From contig DGLA01000009.1 of the NCBI GenBank assembly GCA_002387205.1, positions 62,001 through 126,000 on the forward strand: a DNA stretch of 64,000 nt. The letters are read 5' to 3'. The notes beneath the pieces were generated by a model, which ran no database searches, was not told the DNA's origin, and saw only the letters and a program-made list of their open reading frames with translations. The position numbers were made by a program, and so were the translations under genes. The stretch comes from Stutzerimonas stutzeri (GTDB taxonomy: Bacteria > Pseudomonadota > Gammaproteobacteria > Pseudomonadales > Pseudomonadaceae). How positions within the stretch are numbered: position 1 is the stretch's first letter; each line of letters begins with the position of its first letter. Shown here piece after piece: positions 16,536 to 26,525 of this stretch.

Positions 16536-18653
16536 ATGGCCCAACCGCATGCGGTCGAGGTCTTGCTGCGGCCAGCGGTGGAGCTTTATACCGTGGCGGT
16601 CTGCACCGGCGCCGCGATTCTGTGCCTGGTGGCACCGTGGTCGCTCGCGCTGAACCCGCTGCTCGGCCTGGGCTCGGCGCTGGCCTTCCTGACCTTCGGC
16701 GCGATTCGCCTGCGCGATGCCTGGGCGATCCTGCGCTATCGCCGCGACGTGCCGGTGAGTCAGCAACGGCTGTTCGTCGGCCAGGGCTTTCGCTGGGAAC
16801 AGCGGCACACGCACCGGCTGATGCAGACCTATCGGCCGGAGTTCCGCCGCTACGTCGAGCCGACGGCGATCTACCGGGCCGCCCGGCGGCTGGAGGAGCG
16901 GCTTGAGTTCGCGCCGTTTCCCGTCTCGACGCTGGCGCGCGCGTTGGCCTGGGACAGCCCGCTCAACCCGGCGCGACCACTGCCGTCGGTCGGCGGACTG
17001 CCACGCCTGCATGGCATCGAACCTGCCGAGGTCGACGTCACCCTGCCGCTGGGCGAGCGCGTCGGCCACACCCTGGTGCTGGGCACCACGCGCGTGGGCA
17101 AGACGCGGCTGGCCGAGCTGTTCATCACCCAGGACATCCGCCGCAAGGTCCGCGGCGAGCACGAGGTGGTGATCGTCTTCGACCCCAAGGGCGATGCGGA
17201 CCTGTTGAAGCGCATGTACGTCGAGGCCAAGCGCGCCGGGCGCGAAGGCGAGTTCTACGTCTTCCATCTGGGCTGGCCGGACATCTCGGCGCGCTACAAC
17301 GCGGTGGGCCGGTTCGGGCGGATCTCCGAGGTGGCCACGCGCATCGCCGGACAGCTCTCGGGCGAAGGCAACAGCGCCGCGTTCCGCGAATTCGCCTGGC
17401 GCTTCGTCAACATCATCGCGCGCGCCCTGGTCGAGCTGGGGCAGCGGCCGGACTACCTGCTGATCCAGCGCCACGTCATCAACATCGACGCGCTGTTCAT
17501 CGAGTACGCCCAGCACTACTTCGCCAAAAACGAGCCGAAGGCCTGGGAGGTCATCGTCCAGCTCGAAGCGAAGCTGAACGACAAGAACATCCCGCGCAAC
17601 ATGATCGGGCGCGAGAAGCGCGTGGTAGCCCTCGAACAGTACCTGTCGCAGGTGCGCATCTATGACCCGGTGCTCGACGGCCTGCGCAGCGCCGTGCGCT
17701 ACGACCGGACGTACTTCGACAAGATCGTCGCTTCGCTGCTGCCGCTGCTGGAGAAGCTCACCACCGGCAAGATCGCGCAACTGCTCGCACCGAACTATTC
17801 CGACCTGTCCGACCCGCGGCCGATCTTCGACTGGATGCAGGTCATCCGCAAACGCGCGGTGGTCTACGTGGGGCTGGATGCGCTGTCCGACGCCGAAGTC
17901 GCGGCGGCGGTGGGCAACTCGATGTTCAGCGATCTGGTCTCGGTCGCCGGCCACATCTACAAGTTCGGCATCGACGACGGGCTACCCGGCGCCGCGGTGG
18001 GCGCCAAGATTCCGATCAACGTCCACGCCGACGAATTCAATGAACTCATGGGCGACGAGTTCATTCCGATGGTCAACAAGGGCGGCGGTGCCGGCGTGCA
18101 GGTGACGGCCTACACGCAGACCTTGAGCGACATCGAGGCCCGCATCGGCAACCGTGCCAAGGCCGGCCAGGTGGTCGGCAACTTCAACAACCTGTTCATG
18201 CTGCGCGTGCGCGAGACCGCCACCGCCGAACTGCTGACGCGACAACTTCCCAAGGTCGAGGTGTACGCCACGGCACTGATGAGCGGCGCCACCGACAGCT
18301 CCGATCCGCAGGGCAACACGGCGTTCACGTCCAACACCCAGGACCGCATCAGCAGCAACAGCGTGCCGTTGATCGAGCCGGCGCATGTGGTGGCGCTACC
18401 CAAGGGGCAATGCTTCGCGCTGATCGAGGGCGGCAACCTCTGGAAAGTCCGCATGCCGCTGCCGGCACCCGACCCCGACGAAGCCATGCCGAAGGATCTG
18501 CAGGAGCTGGCCGGCTACATGCGGCAGCACTACGTCGAGGCAGGAGACTGGTGGGAGACCCAAGGCATCCCCGGCCTGCAGGACAAGGCGCTGCCCGACG
18601 ACCTGCTGGACGACTTCAAGCAGATGGCCGCCGCTGAAGAGGCCGAAGCATGA
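16536..18653 (+). CDS. traD: Conjugative coupling protein TraD (VirD4-type ATPase)
   Basis: This 705-aa type IV coupling protein docks the relaxase-DNA complex at the mating pore and pumps DNA. Two N-terminal membrane helices (about 18-37 and 42-57) are followed by a cytoplasmic ATPase with Walker A LGTTRVGKTR at 182-191 and Walker B-like VVIVFDPKGDAD near 207. The later run TAYTQTLSDIEARIGNRAKAGQVVGN is typical of TraD. The length fits the ICE (SXT/TOL, PFGI-1) subfamily. It overlaps the following gene by ATGA. Confidence 0.95.
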   Translation: MAQPHAVEVLLRPAVELYTVAVCTGAAILCLVAPWSLALNPLLGLGSALAFLTFGAIRLRDAWAILRYRRDVPVSQQRLFVGQGFRWEQRHTHRLMQTYRPEFRRYVEPTAIYRAARRLEERLEFAPFPVSTLARALAWDSPLNPARPLPSVGGLPRLHGIEPAEVDVTLPLGERVGHTLVLGTTRVGKTRLAELFITQDIRRKVRGEHEVVIVFDPKGDADLLKRMYVEAKRAGREGEFYVFHLGWPDISARYNAVGRFGRISEVATRIAGQLSGEGNSAAFREFAWRFVNIIARALVELGQRPDYLLIQRHVINIDALFIEYAQHYFAKNEPKAWEVIVQLEAKLNDKNIPRNMIGREKRVVALEQYLSQVRIYDPVLDGLRSAVRYDRTYFDKIVASLLPLLEKLTTGKIAQLLAPNYSDLSDPRPIFDWMQVIRKRAVVYVGLDALSDAEVAAAVGNSMFSDLVSVAGHIYKFGIDDGLPGAAVGAKIPINVHADEFNELMGDEFIPMVNKGGGAGVQVTAYTQTLSDIEARIGNRAKAGQVVGNFNNLFMLRVRETATAELLTRQLPKVEVYATALMSGATDSSDPQGNTAFTSNTQDRISSNSVPLIEPAHVVALPKGQCFALIEGGNLWKVRMPLPAPDPDEAMPKDLQELAGYMRQHYVEAGDWWETQGIPGLQDKALPDDLLDDFKQMAAAEEAEA

Positions 18654-19399
18654 GCGATCCGGCCGTCGCGGCCCAGCGCCAGCAGCAACGACAGCAGGGC
18701 CTGATCGCCGGCCTGGTCACGCTGCCGTTCCGCTTCTTCGGCGTGCTGTGCGGCGCGCTGCTGCTGTGCATCCTGATCGAATGCGTCGGCATGCACTTCT
18801 TCTGGCCCGATCAGGGTTGGCGCCACGCGCAGGGCATGCTGCACCACGAGCTGGATCAGCTCTCGGAGAACTTCACGCGCAGCGCGCTGGTGCAGGAGCC
18901 GGGGCGCACCGCGCACCGGCTGGTCGAGCAGGGTTACGACTGGCTGTTCGTGAAGAGCGGTCTGTTGGACTGGATACGCGACGCCTCGGCGCAGGCCAGC
19001 GCCGGCAGCCATCGCCCGACCAAGGATTTCCGCTACTACATCGGCTTGGTCTACGTGAACGTGGAGAGCTACCTGATCGCGGCGGCCTACACGACGCTGG
19101 TCTTCCTCGTGCGGCTGCTGGTGCTGTGCCTGACCCTGCCGCTGTTCCTGATGGCCGCCTTCGTCGGATTGGTCGACGGCCTGGTACGCCGGGACATCCG
19201 CCGCTTCGGCGCGGGACGCGAATCGGGGTTCATCTATCACCGCGCCAGGGCCAGCCTGATCCCATTGGCCGTGCTGCCGTGGGTGACTTACCTGGCACTG
19301 CCGGTCAGCGTGAACCCGTTGCTGATCCTGCTGCCCAGCGCCGTGCTGCTCGGCGTGGCGGTATGCATTGCGGCGGCGACGTTCAAAAAGTATCTGTAG
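18650..19399 (+). CDS. TIGR03747 family ICE membrane protein
   Basis: This 249-aa inner-membrane protein has about four transmembrane segments (about 25-46, 143-165, 166-185 and 208-245). It matches TIGR03747, which normally follows traD in this ICE family and is itself followed by the RAQPRD gene. Here the two are separated by an 18-kb insertion. The stop codon lies one base from the stop codon of the first inserted gene, which is convergent. Confidence 0.9.
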   Translation: MSDPAVAAQRQQQRQQGLIAGLVTLPFRFFGVLCGALLLCILIECVGMHFFWPDQGWRHAQGMLHHELDQLSENFTRSALVQEPGRTAHRLVEQGYDWLFVKSGLLDWIRDASAQASAGSHRPTKDFRYYIGLVYVNVESYLIAAAYTTLVFLVRLLVLCLTLPLFLMAAFVGLVDGLVRRDIRRFGAGRESGFIYHRARASLIPLAVLPWVTYLALPVSVNPLLILLPSAVLLGVAVCIAAATFKKYL

Positions 19400-19400
19400 A

Positions 19401-20594
19401 TCACTCCGGCTGCCAGGCGCAATCTGCCCAGTGCGTTTCGTAGCGTTTTACGAAGTCTTTCATCTCCCGGATGTTGACGGCAGGTTCGCGGAAGGCCCGG
19501 GCGCAGGTAGAAACGACATCCCGGTAGAACTCCGGAGCGACAGTCCTGATGCCGTCATAATTCATAAGCAAGTCCGGAAGACGCTCCGTGATATTTGCTC
19601 CGCGAGGTGCCATCACAATGCTCGGGGGCTCTCCATACGTATTGATCAACACGTATCGCCAGCTTGGGTCTGCGGCTCCCTGGCGAGGGACAATCTCACA
19701 GGGACGTGCGTCTCCGCCTTTGGACATGGCTTCGTAGACCTCCTTGATGGCCTGGGGTTTGTGGGCCACCAGGACATAAGGCCCGGCCCCTACATAACTA
19801 CCCATGCGTTCGTCGTATTCGATGCCGAGCAAGTCTTCCAGGTCAAAGCGTGCATGTCGGCCCAGGGGAGCCTTTCCCGAGGTGAACCATTGAAGTTCCC
19901 GCAGGGTGATCCCTGCACACTTGGCAACGTCTGCAGGCGAATTGGGCCAGCACGCCACGAGGTTCTTGGCGATTTCGGCTGCGTTGTCATAGTCACTGTC
20001 GGCCCAGAAATCATCATCCTCAACGATGCCGTCCGGTGCCTTCTCACCTGTCACCAGCCAAGTCCTGCCATCGAACCCGTCGAGGTTGAAATAACGGGGC
20101 TGATCGGGCGGCAGAGAGGTCTCCCAGGACGACATCCATGGACCGGGTTCCCAGTCGAGCCCACCTGTCATTGTTGGCACCGGTACTTGCGCCGGTAAGG
20201 CCAGCCACTGCTGGATTCTGACCTCGACCTCGCGGCTGTTCACGCCTCTGTGACCATCCCTGATACGAAAATCGTGGTCATTCTGAGCGTCCCGGCAAAG
20301 GGCCTGGATGGACCCGGTAAGAGACCGGTCTTTTCCGTCGTGCTTCCTCAGCAGCCACCGGCTGGAGTCCTGGGCTGAGCGCAGGGAAGCTGGAAGGGAT
20401 TTCTCCTTGGCATCGGCGACCTCGACCTGGACTCCGATTTCCGCCATATCCCGTGCCAGTTCAGGGCTGGCCGTCGCAAGGTGGCGGTTGATCCGCAGAA
20501 TGTCCGGTCGGCCACGCAAGCCCTTGGCGTTACGCCACGCATCCAAAAGAACATCCCGGAAGGCCCTGGGCTGATCGGCTGGGGTAAAGGTCAT
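19401..20594 (-). CDS. Unknown protein at the tail of the BREX island, 397 aa
   Basis: This 397-aa soluble protein is not recognised. Its N-terminal part reads like a small alpha/beta domain (FRDVLLDAWRNAKGLRG, RPDILRINRHLATAS, MAEIGVQVEVADAKEKSL). A helix-turn-helix-like stretch (DVAKCAGITLRELQWFTSG) lies in the centre, followed by FDLEDLLGIEYDERMGSYV. I chose the ATG at 20594; a TTG ten codons upstream is also possible. It lies on the same strand as the BREX genes, 227 nt beyond brxA, and its stop abuts the stop of the ICE gene TIGR03747, marking the left edge of the inserted island. Confidence 0.7.
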   Translation of the reverse strand: MTFTPADQPRAFRDVLLDAWRNAKGLRGRPDILRINRHLATASPELARDMAEIGVQVEVADAKEKSLPASLRSAQDSSRWLLRKHDGKDRSLTGSIQALCRDAQNDHDFRIRDGHRGVNSREVEVRIQQWLALPAQVPVPTMTGGLDWEPGPWMSSWETSLPPDQPRYFNLDGFDGRTWLVTGEKAPDGIVEDDDFWADSDYDNAAEIAKNLVACWPNSPADVAKCAGITLRELQWFTSGKAPLGRHARFDLEDLLGIEYDERMGSYVGAGPYVLVAHKPQAIKEVYEAMSKGGDARPCEIVPRQGAADPSWRYVLINTYGEPPSIVMAPRGANITERLPDLLMNYDGIRTVAPEFYRDVVSTCARAFREPAVNIREMKDFVKRYETHWADCAWQPE

Positions 20595-20651
20595 CCACCG
20601 AATGGGCAACCCGGCAACGGTCAATCCATAGAGTATGAGGGGGCTGAGCCC

Positions 20652-20786
20652 CTACCGCTCTGCGTCCTTGACCTTGATCGGGTCCTGCACTGATACAACG
20701 CCGTGCTCCGGATGGTGAAAAAGGAACTTGGCAATCGCAACGTAGAAATGATGCTCTCTTGGTGCTGGCTGCGTCTGCTGATGCAT
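20652..20786 (-). CDS. Possible small protein, 44 aa
   Basis: This is a 44-codon frame between brxA and the 397-aa gene, with an ATG behind a GAGGGGG purine run. The product has HHFYVAIAKFLFHHPEHGVVSVQDP, a plausible folded pattern with paired histidines. It has no family I recognise. It could be a real small gene or the remnant of a larger one lost between brxA and the tail gene. Confidence 0.4.
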   Translation of the reverse strand: MHQQTQPAPREHHFYVAIAKFLFHHPEHGVVSVQDPIKVKDAER

Positions 20787-20799
20787 GGACCCCCTCACT

Positions 20800-20815
20800 G
20801 GGTTCGAAAGAACCC
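20800..20815 (-). repeat. GGGTTC hairpin behind brxA
   Basis: GGGTTC 20800-20805 and GAACCC 20810-20815 form a perfect 6-bp stem with a 4-nt loop, 6 nt beyond the brxA stop codon. It lacks a T-run, so it may stabilise the 3' end of the BREX message rather than terminate it. Confidence 0.45.
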
Positions 20816-20821
20816 GGCTGT

Positions 20822-21616
20822 TTAATCTGCTCGGCAGTAGTTTTTACTGTATGTACAATTTTGCTGATCCTTCAACTTCAACAGCTCATCGTCCAGTCCA
20901 TAGCGAACCACGTCGATACGCTCGCTGCGTTGGGATACAAAGTCACCGGTCATCACGGGGAGCTGGAATGGGAAGAATGCCGGGTTGTTCAGGAGCAGAC
21001 CCAATGCGCCCTTGGCCTCCGGTGTGGCCAGGAGTGCGGATTCAAACATCAGGATGGCCAGGTTTGGCTCGGCAATGCTCACAGGAGCGGCTTTCTCATA
21101 GCAGCCTTTGGCCTCGGAATCCTTCAGGGCTCCCCAGGCGACAAAGGAGCGGATGACGAACCGGGCATAGCGGCTTACGGTTTGCCGGTCGCCGTACTGT
21201 TCCTTCAGGCGGTTGATGATCTGCGTCTGGGTCACCTGATCCTGCAAGGCCAGCAGACGGCCGGTCTGCCGGGCCACATTGAACCAGAAGGGATAGACCG
21301 CCGAGATCATCCCCCAGTGGACCGCCAGGGCCATGGACGGGTTTTCCCTCAGAAACGCCAGCGAGGCATCCCGGAATGGAATCAACTCGGGGTCAGGAGA
21401 GACCCAGATCTTCATCAGATTGTTGACGACAAAGGTCCGGGTCTGATCACTTCGTTCGCCTTCGGAGCCGTTGCCTTTTCGATCCGCGAGGAACTCATGC
21501 AGCTCCTGGCGGATGGTTTTGGCGTCGAGTCCCGCCAGCAGCAGATTGGCTGCTTTCTGCATCCACTCGAAACGAATCGCCTGTTTGATGCCAATGGCTT
21601 CGTGTCTTTTGCCCAT
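20822..21616 (-). CDS. brxA: BREX protein BrxA (DUF1819)
   Basis: This protein of about 264 aa matches the BrxA/DUF1819 family of small helical DNA-binding proteins found in BREX loci; the recognisable run is FVVNNLMKIWVSPDPELIPFRDASLAFL near residues 64-90. It is the last core gene of the type 3 order. The start overlaps the pglZ stop (TGATG) behind a strong AGGAGGA; a GTG one codon upstream is an alternative. No membrane segment or enzyme motif is present. Confidence 0.85.
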   Translation of the reverse strand: MGKRHEAIGIKQAIRFEWMQKAANLLLAGLDAKTIRQELHEFLADRKGNGSEGERSDQTRTFVVNNLMKIWVSPDPELIPFRDASLAFLRENPSMALAVHWGMISAVYPFWFNVARQTGRLLALQDQVTQTQIINRLKEQYGDRQTVSRYARFVIRSFVAWGALKDSEAKGCYEKAAPVSIAEPNLAILMFESALLATPEAKGALGLLLNNPAFFPFQLPVMTGDFVSQRSERIDVVRYGLDDELLKLKDQQNCTYSKNYCRAD

Positions 21617-23610
21617 CACCGTGTCCTCCTTTCAAACTTCACAAGGGGCACGATGACTTCTTCGATGGCTACACCGCCGTGACCTACGATGGCATCTCCC
21701 GGGTTCACGAATGCGTCGCGGCCACCGGCCACCAGGGGGAAATAATCTGCGGGCAACCCGACCGGCTGCCACTCGTAGGCAAATGGGAAGGCCCCAGCCA
21801 CCTGAGCGCGGAGTTCCGGCGTTGGATAGACACGAACCCGCTCGCCGCGAGTTTCTGCAATCACGCCTTCAGACGGGCGACCTTTACCTTCGCATTGGAT
21901 GTTGCCGTGATCGGCCGTCAGCCAGACCTCATAGCCGTATTCCAGCAGTTGGCCGACCAGCGCAGCCAGAAAACCACCCTGGCACCACTGCTTGATCTGG
22001 TTGTGCATCCCGGCCGAGCCGAGTTGCATGCCGTGCATGATCTTGTCCACTTTATCCACGACCAGCCCCACCACCTTGGTTTTCCCGGGGTGGATTGCGG
22101 AGTCGAGGACACCCGCAGCATCACCGTCGCCAAGGCCACGCTGGTAGGCGACATCGAGCCGGGACAGGCCATGGCCTTCCCAGAACTGCTTCCAGAGTTT
22201 CTCTTCGCTGTTGGTCGAGTTGATGGATGACGGGAAATAGAGCGGCGGCTTGCCCGAGAAGATCGATTGCCGCGATACCGAGGTCAGCGTCGGAATCCAG
22301 GCGAAGGTCGCGGATTCGCGCATGACCAGATTGGCGTCCTGCTTTTGCAGAAACTGGCGAATGGTTACCCACTGATCCAAGGCCAGGCCGTCAACCACAA
22401 TCAACGCCGCACGGCTGCTACCGGAGTCCTCGATATCCCGAGCCAGGCGGCGCGGCACATGGTGGAGCATGGCAGGATTGGTCGGCGGCAAGTTGATCAG
22501 ACTGGAGTAGTGGTCCACCAGCCAAACGGCGAAGGTCGCGTTCAGTGCATCGCCGATTTCCCTGAGCCGGGTCTGATACTCGGTGCTGTTGCCACAATGA
22601 ACCAGCGAAGAAAGTTCGGCCCATTTCAATGCAAAGGCGGTCCAGTCCGAGTAACGCGCTTCCGCAGTGGGCAGTTCCTTCTCGACAAGGCCAAACAAGC
22701 GAGAGATCCGTAGCTCGTCATCGTCCACGCCGGACGTGGCGATGCCGCTTCGAACCCAGGACCCGGCATCCACTTCAATGCCTTTGGCCTCGACAGGGGT
22801 GAGTTTCCCCTCCAGGAACAGGTTGTCGATGTAGACCTTGATGTCCTGATGGTCGAACGGCAGGCGATCAGGGCCGGGATACTTGAGGCCGTATTCCGGC
22901 GAATCCTCCCGTACCTGATGAGCGCTGCCGAGCCTGGAAAGAAATAGCGGCCAGCGTTCCTGCAAAAAGGCGAAGAACGCCTCATCGTCCGGAACGATTT
23001 CAGAGAGCGGCCAAGCCTTGAATCCATCATGCCCTTTGAGAACCTGGATGAGCCGCTCGGCCAGCATCAGTGGAATCTGGAGCTTTCCGTAGTGTAGGCG
23101 CAGCAATGCGCGTAGCAGCTCCACCTCGCCCCCAATCAGTTCCGCCGCAATGCCGAACACATGACGGAGAATGAAATCCTTGGTGGCGTTGTCGCCCATG
23201 CGATCCGGCAACGACTTGCGCTGGGCCTCAAAAAGCGAATCCAGCAAGCTCCTGTCGAGCTTTTCAATGACCGGATAGCTCAGGTTGGGAAAGAGGTCCC
23301 CCAAGTTGAACGAAAGCTTGCGGCCCGCCTGGAGCAGGTCGTAAGGCAGGGATTCCAGCTCCGCATCCTGCAAGCGGAGGACCACCACCAGATCGGTGTG
23401 CTCACCCCGGTCCCAAATCGAGCGGTACTTGGATTCATAGGCGTATCTGAATTCGACCGGGTCACTGAACTCAATCAGGTCGAAGCCGCGCCCGCGAAGT
23501 TCTAAGGCCAGCTTTTCCTCGGTCAGCAGGCAATCCGGGTCCGCGACCAAGGTCAGCTTGCTGACGTTCGGTACAAAATCGTTCAGGATGGCGTCTCGCC
23601 AACTACTCAT
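21616..23610 (-). CDS. pglZ: BREX phosphatase-fold protein PglZ
   Basis: This 664-aa protein carries the PglZ domain of the alkaline-phosphatase superfamily in its second half: the metal-site strand ALIVVDGLALDQW at about residues 405-417, then LTSVSRQSIFSGKPP, and the metal-binding WLTADHGN near 578. PglZ is essential in every BREX type and works with the methyltransferase and BrxC. The N-terminal half is a type-specific helical region. It is translationally coupled to brxHII (ATGA) and to brxA. The order and size fit BREX type 3. Confidence 0.92.
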   Translation of the reverse strand: MSSWRDAILNDFVPNVSKLTLVADPDCLLTEEKLALELRGRGFDLIEFSDPVEFRYAYESKYRSIWDRGEHTDLVVVLRLQDAELESLPYDLLQAGRKLSFNLGDLFPNLSYPVIEKLDRSLLDSLFEAQRKSLPDRMGDNATKDFILRHVFGIAAELIGGEVELLRALLRLHYGKLQIPLMLAERLIQVLKGHDGFKAWPLSEIVPDDEAFFAFLQERWPLFLSRLGSAHQVREDSPEYGLKYPGPDRLPFDHQDIKVYIDNLFLEGKLTPVEAKGIEVDAGSWVRSGIATSGVDDDELRISRLFGLVEKELPTAEARYSDWTAFALKWAELSSLVHCGNSTEYQTRLREIGDALNATFAVWLVDHYSSLINLPPTNPAMLHHVPRRLARDIEDSGSSRAALIVVDGLALDQWVTIRQFLQKQDANLVMRESATFAWIPTLTSVSRQSIFSGKPPLYFPSSINSTNSEEKLWKQFWEGHGLSRLDVAYQRGLGDGDAAGVLDSAIHPGKTKVVGLVVDKVDKIMHGMQLGSAGMHNQIKQWCQGGFLAALVGQLLEYGYEVWLTADHGNIQCEGKGRPSEGVIAETRGERVRVYPTPELRAQVAGAFPFAYEWQPVGLPADYFPLVAGGRDAFVNPGDAIVGHGGVAIEEVIVPLVKFERRTR

Positions 23611-26525
23611 TGAGCGCCTCCCTTGATAATCCGCAGCATCAGCAGCGGCCGGATTTCCGGCACGATCTGCCTTGCTGATTGCAGTTCATGCCGCCACTCG
23701 GATTCGTCCGCATCGCAACGGGACAACCTGAATTGCCGTACCTCCGGCAATCCAACCCGCTCGATGGCCTTGCGGCGCGAGGCAAAGGAAACGATGCCGC
23801 GTTCCTCCTCGCGAGTCACAGAGGCAAGGTGCGCCTGCTGTAATGCGTCGAACAGCTCCTGTCCGGCTTGCTCTGCCGCTTCCTGCAACCGCTCATGGGC
23901 GATGATGGATTCGTCCTGGCCGAGGGTGGCTTGCACCTCGGCTTCCGCTGTCTGCAGCGCATCCCAGATATGCCGGGCCGTGGGCAGAAACAGTTTGCCT
24001 TCTTCGCTCAAAAACACGCTGACATATCCCCGCCGCACCATGGGGATGCGCAGGAGTTGTGTCTTCTGGTGCATTCCGGCCTGAAGGCGGATCTCAAAGA
24101 GCCCCCAGAGTCCGGAGATGCTGGCTGGCAGCCCGCTTACGGTTACGCACGGCAATGGCTGACCTGCCGCGACCTGGGGCAGGTTCAGGGCAAGACCACG
24201 GACACGGCTGTTTTCGAGATTGAGCAGGGTTGCGTCGGTTAGACGATCCGCTTCCCGAGCGCTGAATACGGCTTTGCGGTGTTCCTGGCCATCCGGCCAA
24301 TTCAGATCCCACCATGAGCGCTTGCGACTGGCTGCGCCGCCGTGTGAATTGAGGTAGCCCACCGTCATCCGTTCCACCCAGTGGGGCAGCGGATGCGAGC
24401 GCAGACGCTCAGCGGTTTGCACATCCGGCTCTTCGGATATGCCGTAGATGGCGGAGGACTCGCGCACCTGCTGAATCTCATCCCGAATCCTGGCCACCGT
24501 GTGATCGACGGAGGTTTCGATGCCGTCAGGATTAAGGATGGCCGAGGCGAACACATCCTCGAACAACTCACCGGCCTGCGCCGAGTCGAGCACGTCGCCG
24601 GTCTTGTCGATGCCGAACTCGTCGAAGATCACCGAGAGCTTCTGCTCCAGAACTTCGCGGACCCGGAACTCGACTGAATTCTCAAATACGAAATTGATCG
24701 CCTGTACGGTTTTGGGCTGGCCGATACGGTCCACGCGGCCGATACGCTGCTCTAGCCGCATGGGGTTCCAGGGAATGTCGTAGTTGATGATGACATGGGC
24801 GAACTGCAGGTTCAGACCCTCACCGCCCGCATCGGTGGAGACCAATACGCGGTGCGATTTGCGGAAGGCATCCTGGGCTGCCCCACGCTCCTCCATGGCC
24901 ATGGAGCCGTTCAGGGTGACCACCGAGATTCCCCGGGCTTCCAGAAACTCCTTCAGCATCTGCTGGGTCGGCACGAACTCGGTGAAGATCAGCACCTTCA
25001 GATCCGGTTCGTTTTCCTCGGCTTGCAGCTTGTAGATCCACTCGATCAGAGCCTCGGCCTTGGCATCCGGTCCCGCCTGTTCACAACGGACCGCCGCGTC
25101 GAGCAGGGTCTCAACATGGCTTCCTTCGCTCTGCAGAGCCGACACATGGGATTTCAGCAGCTCATCGAGCAGCTCCTGGCCGTCCATGTCATAGAGCTCG
25201 GCTATTTCATCGTCTCGGCTTTCCGATCCCTCCGCGCCGTTTTCCAGTTCCGCCAGGCGCAGGCTGGCTTGTTGCTCACCATCCTTGAGTGCCGCAAGCC
25301 GACGCTCCAGCGTGGTGCGGATCGCCCGGGTGCTGGAAACCACCAGGCGCTGCATCAGGATCATCAGAAAGCCGATGTGGCGCTTCTTCTCGCGCAGGGC
25401 CTGGTTGTAGCCCTCGCGCACATAGTCGGTCACCGCCTCGTAGAGAAGCTGCTGCAGTTGGTGACGGCTCTCCCAGGCCACCGGGGCCATCTGCGTCCGC
25501 CGGGGTTTGAAGAGTGGCTTGCCGTCGGCATCGATGGCCTTGCGCTTCTCGGTACGGATGACATACGGGGCCACCCGCTCGCGGGAGACGCTGTCCATAT
25601 CCGGAAAGGCGTCGTCATCCAGCAGGTTCATCAGGCGATGGAAGGCGTCGGTCTTCCCCTGGTGGGGAGTCGCCGAAAGGAGCAGCACATAGGGCGCGGC
25701 TTCCGCCAGCCCCTTGCCGAGCTTGTAGCGGGCGACCTGGTCGGTACTGCCGCCCAGCCGATGCGCTTCGTCCACGATCACCAGATCCCAACCGGCGGTA
25801 ATCAGATCCTCGAACCGGCTGCGGTTGTATTCGGCAACGCGCTCAGCAGTCCAGCCGCGCCGCTTGTCCATGGGTTTGACCGAATCCAGGGAAACGATGA
25901 CCTGATCGAACATCGACCAGGCTGAGTTCCGGAGGTCCGCGTTCTTTCCAAATTGGGGGGCCAGACGCTGCAAGGTGCCGATGTCGTCGCCCAGCACGAG
26001 CTGGAACTGCTCGTTGAAATGGGTCTGCATTTCCGCCACCCACTGGGTGGCGATGCCTTTGGGAGAGACGACCAAGATTCGCCGAACCAGCCCGCGCAGC
26101 TTGAGCTCGCGCATGACCAGACCGGCCTCGATGGTCTTACCGAGACCCACCTCGTCGGCCAGCAGGTAGCGCACGCGGTCGCCGGAGATGGCCCGGGACA
26201 AAGCGTGGATCTGGTGCGGCAGTGGAATGACGTTGGACTCCATGGGAGCCAGCAATACATGACCGTCGGTGGCGCTGGTGGAGCCTTCCAGCACCTCGGC
26301 CACCTTGGCTGCGGCTGCCACATAGGCTATGCGCCCGGCTTCAATCTCCGGCTGCAGGTCGGCACTCAGCGGCCTCAAGGCGGAGCGGGGCACGCGCACC
26401 ACCGCGTCCTGGTTCGGCAACCAGACACGGCATACCGTCTGCCCCCACAAGGTCTGTTCTTCGATGACCTTGCAGGCGCTGTTATGAACGGTGCTGTATT
26501 GCCAAACATCCTGCATCGGCATCAT
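23607..26525 (-). CDS. brxHII: BREX type 3 helicase BrxHII (SNF2/DEAH)
   Basis: This 972-aa superfamily 2 ATPase has Walker A DEVGLGKTI at 124-132, DEAH at 252-255 (VIVDEAHRLGG), and a helicase C domain with motif V-VI QRIGRVDRIGQ around 590. A long C-terminal extension of about 350 residues follows. The ATG at 26525 was chosen because it overlaps the preceding stop codon (ATGA); a longer reading frame 21 codons upstream would invade the previous gene. In BREX type 3 this helicase replaces the BrxL or BrxHI proteins of other types. Confidence 0.9.
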   Translation of the reverse strand: MMPMQDVWQYSTVHNSACKVIEEQTLWGQTVCRVWLPNQDAVVRVPRSALRPLSADLQPEIEAGRIAYVAAAAKVAEVLEGSTSATDGHVLLAPMESNVIPLPHQIHALSRAISGDRVRYLLADEVGLGKTIEAGLVMRELKLRGLVRRILVVSPKGIATQWVAEMQTHFNEQFQLVLGDDIGTLQRLAPQFGKNADLRNSAWSMFDQVIVSLDSVKPMDKRRGWTAERVAEYNRSRFEDLITAGWDLVIVDEAHRLGGSTDQVARYKLGKGLAEAAPYVLLLSATPHQGKTDAFHRLMNLLDDDAFPDMDSVSRERVAPYVIRTEKRKAIDADGKPLFKPRRTQMAPVAWESRHQLQQLLYEAVTDYVREGYNQALREKKRHIGFLMILMQRLVVSSTRAIRTTLERRLAALKDGEQQASLRLAELENGAEGSESRDDEIAELYDMDGQELLDELLKSHVSALQSEGSHVETLLDAAVRCEQAGPDAKAEALIEWIYKLQAEENEPDLKVLIFTEFVPTQQMLKEFLEARGISVVTLNGSMAMEERGAAQDAFRKSHRVLVSTDAGGEGLNLQFAHVIINYDIPWNPMRLEQRIGRVDRIGQPKTVQAINFVFENSVEFRVREVLEQKLSVIFDEFGIDKTGDVLDSAQAGELFEDVFASAILNPDGIETSVDHTVARIRDEIQQVRESSAIYGISEEPDVQTAERLRSHPLPHWVERMTVGYLNSHGGAASRKRSWWDLNWPDGQEHRKAVFSAREADRLTDATLLNLENSRVRGLALNLPQVAAGQPLPCVTVSGLPASISGLWGLFEIRLQAGMHQKTQLLRIPMVRRGYVSVFLSEEGKLFLPTARHIWDALQTAEAEVQATLGQDESIIAHERLQEAAEQAGQELFDALQQAHLASVTREEERGIVSFASRRKAIERVGLPEVRQFRLSRCDADESEWRHELQSARQIVPEIRPLLMLRIIKGGAQ

